Below are positions 40,442 to 47,242 of a stretch of DNA of 48,490 nucleotides, piece after piece. The DNA lies in assembly GCA_017962105.1 (NCBI GenBank), contig JAGCVY010000004.1, positions 1 through 48,490 of the forward strand, written 5' to 3'. Source of the stretch: Lachnospiraceae bacterium (GTDB taxonomy: Bacteria > Bacillota > Clostridia > Lachnospirales > Lachnospiraceae). A model generated the notes under the pieces. That model did no database searches, was not told where the DNA came from, and was given only the letters and a program-made list of their open reading frames with translations. The translations under genes were made by a program, and so were the position numbers. How positions within the stretch are numbered: position 1 is the stretch's first letter; every line of letters begins with the position of its first letter.

Positions 40442-41760
40442 TACAGAAAAGATCTGTGGATAATCTCAATCACTCTGTCCTGCTGCTCCGCCGTCATCTT
40501 GTTGTCGCTGGGCAGGCACAGTCCTCTTCGGAAAATGTCCGCGCCGACGTCGATGCCGCTTCCCGCAATATATGCGTTGCTTCGTCCGCGGCCGTTGCCC
40601 TCCGTCGTAATAAACGCATGCGTGCGGTAGATCGGCTGCATATGCATCGGCTTCCAGATCGGACGTCCTTCCACGTTGAATGTGGCGAACGCGTCAAGGA
40701 TCTCGTGAGGCGAGCTCTTGCCGGGCTCACTCTTGTACAGGTAGTCCTGTTCGCCGCGCACCATCGGCGCCATGGCCTCCTCGTCGATGATCATGCAGGA
40801 AAGCCAATAGTTCGGCTCGCTCTTCGAGGCGTCGAAGGGGTTCATCTTCACGGGAAGATCTTTCAGACCTTCTTTATAGCGCTCATAAATCGCTTTCTTC
40901 TGCGCGATATGCTCATCAAGGAACGGCATCTGGCCGCGCACAACGCCGGCAACGATGTTGCTCATGCGGTAGTTGTACCCGACTTCCTCGTGCTGGTACC
41001 ACGGAGCCGCCTCGCGGGACTGGGTGGACCACTTGCGAACCTTATCGGCGTCTTCCTTCGAATCCGTCAGGAACATTCCGCCTGCGGAACCGGTGATTAT
41101 CTTGTTGCCGTTGAAAGAGATGCAATTGTAGTTGCCGAGCGCTCCTGTTTCTACCCACTTCCCATTCAGCAGGTATTTAGCGCCGAGACTTTCCGCGGCG
41201 TCTTCCACGATCAGCGCCCCGTGACGATCTGCAATCGCCTTTATTTCCTCCATCTTGCCGGGGGTGCCGTAGAGATGTGCCACAACAATCAGCTTAACCT
41301 CCGAATAAGTCTCAAAGGCCTTCTCAAGAGCCTTCGGACACATATTCCAAGTGTCATGTTCAGTATCTATAAATACGGCTTCGCCATCCTCATAGGCCAC
41401 CGGATTGATACTCGCGTCAAATGTTACATCACTGCAGAACACCCGGTGTCCGACAAGCGTTCCCTCATTGGGCTTTGCCTGTCCATAGAGTTTCTCACCT
41501 GCCAGCTTCGTCGCAAGGTGTAAAGCAGCTGTTCCTGCAGAGAGCGCTACGGCATATTTCACATCGACATACTCCGCAATCTGCTTCTCAACCTCGTTGA
41601 TATTCACTCCGACCGTGGATACCCAGTTGGTGCGGATTGCATCGTCGACCCATTTCTGCTCATCCCCATGCATCGTCGGGGAAGCCAGCCACAGTTTAGT
41701 TTTGAACGGCTCAATCCCCGCAAACCGAGGATCCTCCAAAATACTTCCCATGTCTGTCAT
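40441..41760 (-). CDS. DegT/DnrJ/EryC1-family sugar aminotransferase
   Basis: A 439-aa PLP enzyme of the nucleotide-sugar aminotransferase family. ALSAGTAALHLA (72-83) binds the cofactor phosphate, VEDAAESLGA (185-194) holds the PLP aspartate, and the Schiff-base lysine is about K220 in SFNGNKIITG. It should convert a UDP-4-keto-6-deoxy-HexNAc, from the dehydratase upstream, to the 4-amino sugar using glutamate. It is longer than PglE (about 385 aa), with a distinct C-terminal region (QPIYRTHAFITTEGNGRGRS) that could contact the substrate. The start at 41760 is downstream of the dehydratase stop (41777); the Shine-Dalgarno (GAAAGAAG) is weak. An ATG nine bases further in is the alternative start. 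Confidence 0.88.
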   Translation of the reverse strand: MTDMGSILEDPRFAGIEPFKTKLWLASPTMHGDEQKWVDDAIRTNWVSTVGVNINEVEKQIAEYVDVKYAVALSAGTAALHLATKLAGEKLYGQAKPNEGTLVGHRVFCSDVTFDASINPVAYEDGEAVFIDTEHDTWNMCPKALEKAFETYSEVKLIVVAHLYGTPGKMEEIKAIADRHGALIVEDAAESLGAKYLLNGKWVETGALGNYNCISFNGNKIITGSAGGMFLTDSKEDADKVRKWSTQSREAAPWYQHEEVGYNYRMSNIVAGVVRGQMPFLDEHIAQKKAIYERYKEGLKDLPVKMNPFDASKSEPNYWLSCMIIDEEAMAPMVRGEQDYLYKSEPGKSSPHEILDAFATFNVEGRPIWKPMHMQPIYRTHAFITTEGNGRGRSNAYIAGSGIDVGADIFRRGLCLPSDNKMTAEQQDRVIEIIHRSFL

Positions 41761-41776
41761 CTTCTTTCGTAATAAT

Positions 41777-43909
41777 TCAGTTATCGTCGTCCCGGCTTTC
41801 CCTTGCCGCACTGTCTCCAACCGTATCCTCTCCGGCTTCTTTCATAAGCATGCGGTAGGTTTCGCTTCGGATGGCATCAACACCCTCCTGATGGTAGGTG
41901 TTAACCATACTTGCAACCAGTCTCTTTATGTCGCGGCTGTTGGCGTATGCGGCATCCATCAGGTCATCAAGGTCGTCAAGGAACCGGTCAATGTCGAACT
42001 TGAGCGGACATCCGATGTGGATCTTTTCATTTTCCGTCTTGCGGATACCTTCCTCAGCCATGAGTTTCTCTTCGTAGAGTTTCTCGCCCGGACGAAGACC
42101 GGTGTATTCAATTTTGATATCGATGTCGGGCTTCAATCCGGAGAGCTTGATCAAATTGCGGGCAAGGGTATCAATCTTCACTGGGCTTCCCATGTCGAGC
42201 ACGAAGATTTCGCCACCCTTCGCATTGGTCCCCGCCAGGAGCACAAGACTTACAGCCTCGGGAATCGTCATAAAGTAGCGGATGATGTCAGGGTGCGTAA
42301 CCGTAACCGGGCCGCCCTTCTCAATCTGCTTCTTAAAGATCGGGATAACGCTTCCGTTGGAGCCGAGAACGTTGCCGAAACGCACCGCCACGAACTCGGT
42401 CTTGATGTTGCGGAAGAACTCAGCGTTACCAATCAGGTCGAGTTTTTCCTTACCGCCACGGGTTTTCGTGTAATGGGTGAAGAGCTGTGGAATCTCAGTT
42501 GCCTTGCCTTCCTTGATCTTCACGTCAAAACTCTGGACGATCATCTCGCACAGACGCTTGGAAGCGCCCATGATGTTAGTCGGGTTGACTGCCTTGTCGG
42601 TAGAGATCAGAACAAAGCGCTGGCATCCGTGAACCATCGCCGCATAAGCGGTCTTGTAGGTACCGATGGCGTTGTTCTTGATCGCCTCGCAAGGGCTGTC
42701 CTCCATGAGGGGCACGTGCTTGTGCGCGGCTGCATGGTAGACAACGTCAGGCTTGTACTGCTCAAAGACCTGGAACATTTTCCGAGAGTCACGAACCGAT
42801 CCGATCAGAGTAACAAGATCGAGTTCCGGGTGTTTCTCCTTAAGCTCCAACTGAATATTATAGGCGTTATTTTCGTAGATGTCAAAAATAATCAGACGCT
42901 TCGGGTGATGCGCCGCTACCTGCCGGCAGAGCTCGCTGCCGATGGATCCGCCTCCACCCGTGACAAGGACAGTCTTGCCGTGAAGGAACGAAAACACCTC
43001 GCCCATGTCCACACGGATCGGATCACGGCCGAGGAGGTCCTCAATAGATACTTTCTTGAGATTGGATACCGTCACGTCACCATTGACCAACTGATACATA
43101 CCCGGAAGGTTCTTGAGTTCGCAACCGGTCTCCTGACAGATCGCCAAAATATCCCTGCGCTCCGACATCTCGGCCGAAGGGATGGCGAGGAAAATTTTCT
43201 TTACATGGTAATGCTCCACCGCATCCATGATGGAATCGCGGCCACCCACGACAGGCACGCCGTCGATATAGCGCCCCTGCTTATTCTTGTTATCGTCGAT
43301 GATACAGACAACACGGTCTCCGACTTCCTTCGTGCTGTTGATATCACGGACAATCATCTGACCGGCAGCACCGGCACCGATGATCATAACATTGGCTCCG
43401 TCAACACCGTGATCGCGGTGGATTTCTGATTTCAAAAGGATGAAGAACCGATATACGAATCGGATTCCGAGAATCAGACAGAACTGAATGATCGCGCCGA
43501 TGATGTAATATGAAATCGGCATACGGGTATACCGCGTGAAAATTCCGTGCATTTTCCGCATCATAAACGTGATGCCGAAGGTGTGTACCACGGCTGTGAG
43601 CATGGACGCAACAATGGTGCGAAGCAGTTCGCTGTAACTCGCGAACCGCCAGATACTCTTGTAGAGTCGCAAGACGTAGAAGATGAAAATAGCCGTAACC
43701 ACATACGCCGGCGTAAAATACATCCACGCCTTCAGATGCTGTTCCGGTATCGTAGAAAAACGGCAATCAAATCGAAGCCACAACGCCAGAAAATAGCTCA
43801 TTGCGACCGCGATCATGTCATAAATTGCCAGGAACAGGGAAATGCCAATCCAGTGTTCCCGTCCGAAGAACCTGTGCATCGGTTTCACTTTTTTGTCGGT
43901 TTTACCCAT
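41777..43909 (-). CDS. Membrane UDP-N-acetyl-hexosamine 4,6-dehydratase (PglF/WbpM/CapD-like)
   Basis: A 710-aa protein of the long nucleotide-sugar dehydratase class. About four membrane helices (20-160) precede a CoA-binding-like Rossmann domain (VMIIGAGAAG, 174-183) and the SDR catalytic domain with TGGGGSIGSE (317-326). The catalytic region ISTDKAVNPTNIMGASKR (435-452) has the Met-containing version that replaces the usual Tyr in long WbpM-type enzymes. The product should be UDP-2-acetamido-4-keto-6-deoxy-hexose. It is the first gene of the glycan operon. Its ATG lacks a close Shine-Dalgarno sequence; AGGAGG lies 34 nt upstream behind a GC hairpin. A divergent HTH gene lies on the other side of the promoter region. 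Confidence 0.92.
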   Translation of the reverse strand: MGKTDKKVKPMHRFFGREHWIGISLFLAIYDMIAVAMSYFLALWLRFDCRFSTIPEQHLKAWMYFTPAYVVTAIFIFYVLRLYKSIWRFASYSELLRTIVASMLTAVVHTFGITFMMRKMHGIFTRYTRMPISYYIIGAIIQFCLILGIRFVYRFFILLKSEIHRDHGVDGANVMIIGAGAAGQMIVRDINSTKEVGDRVVCIIDDNKNKQGRYIDGVPVVGGRDSIMDAVEHYHVKKIFLAIPSAEMSERRDILAICQETGCELKNLPGMYQLVNGDVTVSNLKKVSIEDLLGRDPIRVDMGEVFSFLHGKTVLVTGGGGSIGSELCRQVAAHHPKRLIIFDIYENNAYNIQLELKEKHPELDLVTLIGSVRDSRKMFQVFEQYKPDVVYHAAAHKHVPLMEDSPCEAIKNNAIGTYKTAYAAMVHGCQRFVLISTDKAVNPTNIMGASKRLCEMIVQSFDVKIKEGKATEIPQLFTHYTKTRGGKEKLDLIGNAEFFRNIKTEFVAVRFGNVLGSNGSVIPIFKKQIEKGGPVTVTHPDIIRYFMTIPEAVSLVLLAGTNAKGGEIFVLDMGSPVKIDTLARNLIKLSGLKPDIDIKIEYTGLRPGEKLYEEKLMAEEGIRKTENEKIHIGCPLKFDIDRFLDDLDDLMDAAYANSRDIKRLVASMVNTYHQEGVDAIRSETYRMLMKEAGEDTVGDSAARESRDDDN

Positions 43910-43924
43910 CGCTTTACGCGTGCA

Positions 43925-43949
43925 TCCCGCCCCTGCGGGACAACCTCCT
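43925..43949 (-). promoter_or_regulatory. Leader hairpin between AGGAGG and the dehydratase start
   Basis: TCCCGC (43925-43930) and GCGGGA (43935-43940) form a stem just after AGGAGG (plus-strand CCTCCT at 43944-43949). The real start codon is at 43909, and a three-codon open frame (ATG at 43925) lies between. This arrangement could control translation of the whole operon. Confidence 0.4.
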
Positions 43950-44003
43950 GTTTATTCCCCAGCCCAGCCGTTAACCGGTTTTTGGGCGCACTTCTCCTAT
44001 CGG

Positions 44004-44016
44004 ATGACATAGTCAT
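44004..44016. promoter_or_regulatory. ATGAC-N3-GTCAT dyad at the glycan operon start site
   Basis: A 13-bp dyad located at the predicted transcription start (near 44018) of the minus-strand promoter. A candidate operator. Confidence 0.4.
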
Positions 44017-44024
44017 ACATCGTG

Positions 44025-44053
44025 ATTATACTCCTTGTTATCCGAAAAATCAA
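44025..44053 (-). promoter_or_regulatory. Sigma-A promoter of the glycan operon
   Basis: Minus-strand TTGATT (44048-44053), 17-bp spacer, TATAAT (44025-44030). The leader to the dehydratase ATG is about 110 nt. It faces away from the plus-strand promoter 20 bp upstream. Confidence 0.78.
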
Positions 44054-44073
44054 GTCATGGGGGTTTTTGAGTC

Positions 44074-44102
44074 TTGACATTGTCACGGTATACCGTTATA
44101 AT
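44074..44102 (+). promoter_or_regulatory. Perfect consensus sigma-A promoter of the HTH/nucleotidyltransferase pair
   Basis: TTGACA (44074-44079), 17-bp spacer, TATAAT (44097-44102). The start of transcription should be near 44109, giving a leader of about 28 nt. A promoter this strong normally needs repression. Confidence 0.88.
44085..44096. promoter_or_regulatory. 12-bp palindromic operator candidate
   Basis: ACGGTATACCGT is a perfect palindrome filling the spacer right up to the -10 box. GAC-ATT-GTC (44076-44084) is a second small dyad over the -35 box. Position and symmetry fit autorepression by the HTH protein encoded just downstream. Confidence 0.6.
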
Positions 44103-44136
44103 TTCAAAAACATGTTTCATGAAAGGAGTGGTGGGA

Positions 44137-44706
44137 ATGGATATCAACAAACTGATGCAGGCAAAACGTCTCTCAAAATACCGCCTGGCACTTCGCAGCG
44201 GTGTCCCGTATATGACTCTCAGTGACATTTGCAACGGCAAAACGAGTTTGGGGAAATGCAGCGCGGAAACCGTTTACAAGCTTTCAAAAGAACTTGACGT
44301 CACAATGGAAGAACTGGTGGAACCCGCCGTGCTGAAACGTCCTCCGTTTGATTTGTTCAAGAGCAATGTCTGTCACCGACTGAAAGAGTTAGGGGACATA
44401 GAGTTCCTTATTGAAACGATCGAAAGCGATGACATCCGCACATACTACCATCGAGAATGGTATCCGGAATGCCTGTATTTATTAGCGATGGCCGATTATC
44501 TCAGCAGAGAAAACAATGTTCCTGCCTGCAGTGAGTACGATGATCTCAGAACAATGAAACTCCCGGAACCGCTCTATCCGAGCGGCATCCTGTTGGAAGC
44601 GGAGCTGCTGCCTGACGATAACATCAAAGAACGGGCAATGGAAAATGCTATTCCCGAGTTTCTTCGTTTCAACATCGTAGAGAGTGAGGTGCGCAATGTC
44701 ATATGA
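44137..44706 (+). CDS. XRE/Cro-type HTH protein of a toxin-antitoxin-like pair
   Basis: A 189-aa protein. The N-terminal about 65 residues form a lambda-repressor-type helix-turn-helix (MDINKLMQAKRLSKYRLALR, then VPYMTLSDICNGKTS). The remaining 120 residues are a helical domain I do not recognise. It is the first gene on the plus strand, with AGGAG 8 nt before the ATG, and its 3' end overlaps the nucleotidyltransferase gene by 11 nt. This pairing (HTH first, MNT-fold second) resembles type II or AbiE-like toxin-antitoxin units in which the HTH protein is the antitoxin and autorepressor. The palindrome in the promoter supports self-regulation. It may also affect the divergent glycan promoter. 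Confidence 0.75.
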   Translation: MDINKLMQAKRLSKYRLALRSGVPYMTLSDICNGKTSLGKCSAETVYKLSKELDVTMEELVEPAVLKRPPFDLFKSNVCHRLKELGDIEFLIETIESDDIRTYYHREWYPECLYLLAMADYLSRENNVPACSEYDDLRTMKLPEPLYPSGILLEAELLPDDNIKERAMENAIPEFLRFNIVESEVRNVI

Positions 44707-45439
44707 GACCACGCTTCTATTCAACAAAAATAACCTCGATGAGTATCTTCACGCATTAGCGAAGGAATACAAACGTGTTGCCGGAAGAAATACTCCGGCG
44801 GAGATTGTTCTGGTCGGCGGGGCCGCTGTCCTCGCCGGGTACGGTTTTCGAGAGAGTACAACAGATATTGATGCATTTATCAGCGCCGCTTCCGCGATGA
44901 AGGATGCTATCAACAGAGTGCGTGACCGGTTTCAGCTTCCGGAAGGATGGATAAACACCGATTTTCGAAAGACAGAATCTTACAGCGATAAGCTTCTGTT
45001 ACACTCCAAGTATTATAAAACTTATTTGCAGGTACTGAATGTTCGAATTGTCACCGGGGAATATCTGATTGCCATGAAGATGCGGGCGTTCCGCGAATAT
45101 AAGAACGATATCTCTGACATCATCGGAATTATCGGGGAACATGCCGTCAGAGGCGAAAAGCTTTCATTTGATCAAATTGATCATGCCATTCGGGAACTGT
45201 ATGGTTCCAGGGAAGGCATTCTGCCGGAAGCAAAGGAATTGCTGAAAAAAGCCCTGACTTTCGAAAATTTTTCCGCGCAATACGAACTGGTTCGAAGGAA
45301 TGAACTCGCAGCGAAGAAAACCCTTCTGGATTTTCAGGAACACTATCCGGAAGCATTAAAGAAAGCAGGAGCAAGGGAAGTCTTGCGTACCCTTCGGGAG
45401 AAGCGCTCTCAGTCGAATTCGGAACCCACAAAAGAATAA
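44696..45439 (+). CDS. Nucleotidyltransferase-fold protein (DUF6036-like, toxin candidate)
   Basis: A 247-aa protein with an MNT-fold core: VLVGGAAVLAGYGFRESTTD with GG at 41-42 and D57/D59 as metal ligands, then a SDKLLLHSKYYK region and LVIAMKMRAFREY-like YLIAMKMRAFREYKNDISDI. It resembles minimal nucleotidyltransferases such as the DUF6036 or AbiEii-type groups. These can act as toxins by adding nucleotides to tRNA or other targets. The ATG at 44696 follows GTGAGG and overlaps the HTH gene, typical of toxin-antitoxin pairs. The C-terminal 90 residues are helical and charged. It is followed by a bidirectional terminator. Whether it is an active toxin cannot be read from sequence. Confidence 0.75.
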   Translation: MSYETTLLFNKNNLDEYLHALAKEYKRVAGRNTPAEIVLVGGAAVLAGYGFRESTTDIDAFISAASAMKDAINRVRDRFQLPEGWINTDFRKTESYSDKLLLHSKYYKTYLQVLNVRIVTGEYLIAMKMRAFREYKNDISDIIGIIGEHAVRGEKLSFDQIDHAIRELYGSREGILPEAKELLKKALTFENFSAQYELVRRNELAAKKTLLDFQEHYPEALKKAGAREVLRTLREKRSQSNSEPTKE

Positions 45440-45444
45440 CGAAA

Positions 45445-45480
45445 AAACACAGGGTCTCCTCTCGGAACAGCCCTGTGTTT
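45445..45480. terminator. Bidirectional terminator between convergent genes
   Basis: Ten-base stem AAACACAGGG (45445-45454) / CCCTGTGTTT (45471-45480), with A-rich and T-rich flanks. It serves the plus-strand nucleotidyltransferase gene and the minus-strand GH51 gene. Confidence 0.8.
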
Positions 45481-45507
45481 ATTATCGTCTTAATACTTCT
45501 TTATCTC

Positions 45508-47226
45508 TCACTCCACCACAAACACACTCAATGACAGCGGCTTCACGTGAGCACTTATCACTCCGTCAGCCATCTTCGCGCGCTTGTTGACCTTCGGGGT
45601 GAAGATCTCGTCGTTGCCGAACTCGCTCTGGGCCTCGGGATCGCCGGAGATCTCGTACATCGTGCAGGTTGAGAAATTCATCTTCGGTGCGGAAACCTTC
45701 TTGACCGCAGCGGGCTTGTCCTTCTTGTCCGCGCCGCCGAAGGGCCAGCCGGTGTCCACAACTTCAGCCACACTTGCCTCCACCGGGGCAGCGGCAACGC
45801 CGCCGAAGAAGCCGGTCACATCCAAGGACAATGCGTAGTCCTCAGCATCATTTCTGTTGATCACGAAGATTGCCAGACGGCCGGAAGCCTTGTCCCATGC
45901 GCAGGCGGCGTCAACGTAAGGAACGCCGTTCTTGCCGGTGTACTGCGAGGTGTCGTCGATGGCGTAGGCCGGGATGTCGTAGGTGTCGCTCTCAACCGCC
46001 ACGCGCATCGAAGTGCCCTTGGCGAAGGTGAGCATCTGCATGAACGCGTAGTGGGACGCTGAGCGCCATACGTGGTCATGGTTCGATGCGCACAGGGCGC
46101 CGAGGCCGCCGGTCATGCAGCCGATCTTCACGCGGTCAGCGTGGCGAAGGAGCGCCAGCTGGATGGAAGCCATCGAGAGCATCTGCGTCAGGTCGCCGCC
46201 CGGGAAACGACGCTCCGGCATCTTGTCCGGATCGTGCCACAGGTACGGGCGGTCGGGGTTGAAGCGGTAGTGGGAGCGCGCCATGTTGTAGCGGCCCCAG
46301 CCCGGATTCAGCTTCGCGTTCGGGCGGACCATTCCGCCGTATTCGTCGAAGGAGATCATCATTTTCTTCGGCGAGCGGTGCTTGGACTGGACGTAATCGC
46401 ACATCGCAGTCAGCGTGTTGATGAAGTCCTCGTAGTACAGCGCTCCGCCGAGCAAAGCCTTCGTGTCTCCGGGAGGCGCGCTGTGGTAGTGGTGCACGGA
46501 GAGGTAGTCCACCGTGTCGTAGCACACGTCGAGAGCAGCCTCATCCCAATCCGGAAAATGCTCCATAAACGGCGCGGAGGATCCGCACACGCCCGTCTTG
46601 ATGGAAGCGTCGATCCACTTCATCGCCTTCGAGGTCTCGTTGACCATCACGCCGTAGGCGCGGGGATCCTTGTCCCAGGAGCCCAGCTGCCACGGGCCGT
46701 CCATTTCGTTGCCGAGGTACCACGTCTTCACGCCGTAAGGCTTCTCGTGACCGTTCTTGATACGCAGGTCGGACCAGTAGGTTCCGCCCGGAAAATTCGT
46801 GTACTCCACGCAGTCCATGGCGTCCTGCGTGCGGCCGGTGCCCATATTGACCGTATAAAGAGAACGGGCGCCGATCTTCTCCGCCCACTGCAGATACTCA
46901 TCGTGGCCGACCTCGTTGGTGATCACCTGATACCACGCCGGATCCAGGTGCACCTTCCGCTCCGATTTCGGGCCGATGGAATCCTTCCACTGCCATGCCG
47001 AAACAAAGTTTCCGCCGGGCAGACGCACCGCCGGAAGCCCGGTCTTTTTGAGCGCGTTGATGACGTCGGTACGGAAGCCCTGCTCATCCGCCGTCGGATG
47101 CTTCGGGTTGAACATCGTGCCGTTCACCATGGTGCCGATGGGCTCGAGGAACGCGGAAAATAACTCGTCCGAAATCTCCCCGATCTCAAAGGACGGATGA
47201 ACCGTGATTTTTGCTTTCTTAGCCAT
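45508..47226 (-). CDS. GH51 alpha-L-arabinofuranosidase
   Basis: A 572-aa glycoside hydrolase of family 51 without a signal peptide, so cytoplasmic. The barrel carries the acid/base E174 in WYLGNEMDGPW and the nucleophile E295 in MISFDEYGG, plus the family stretch NFPGGTYWSDLR (144-155). It removes terminal L-arabinose from arabino-oligosaccharides after uptake. The C-terminal beta domain (from about 420) includes an unusual Ala/Lys/Asp-rich insert (GGADKKDKPAAVKKVSA). The ATG at 47226 follows AGGAGGGG. It starts 16 nt after the MATE transporter stop, so the two are probably co-transcribed, an unexpected pair. Sequences with GNE and DEYGG at these spacings are typical of active enzymes. Confidence 0.92.
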   Translation of the reverse strand: MAKKAKITVHPSFEIGEISDELFSAFLEPIGTMVNGTMFNPKHPTADEQGFRTDVINALKKTGLPAVRLPGGNFVSAWQWKDSIGPKSERKVHLDPAWYQVITNEVGHDEYLQWAEKIGARSLYTVNMGTGRTQDAMDCVEYTNFPGGTYWSDLRIKNGHEKPYGVKTWYLGNEMDGPWQLGSWDKDPRAYGVMVNETSKAMKWIDASIKTGVCGSSAPFMEHFPDWDEAALDVCYDTVDYLSVHHYHSAPPGDTKALLGGALYYEDFINTLTAMCDYVQSKHRSPKKMMISFDEYGGMVRPNAKLNPGWGRYNMARSHYRFNPDRPYLWHDPDKMPERRFPGGDLTQMLSMASIQLALLRHADRVKIGCMTGGLGALCASNHDHVWRSASHYAFMQMLTFAKGTSMRVAVESDTYDIPAYAIDDTSQYTGKNGVPYVDAACAWDKASGRLAIFVINRNDAEDYALSLDVTGFFGGVAAAPVEASVAEVVDTGWPFGGADKKDKPAAVKKVSAPKMNFSTCTMYEISGDPEAQSEFGNDEIFTPKVNKRAKMADGVISAHVKPLSLSVFVVE

Positions 47227-47242
47227 AAGTTGTAAACCCCTC

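Noticed and set aside
41597-43429. 610-codon plus-strand open frame opposite the dehydratase gene
   Set aside because: It is antisense to a well-supported gene and has His/Arg/Val-rich composition typical of a shadow frame, with no ribosome-binding site or family features.
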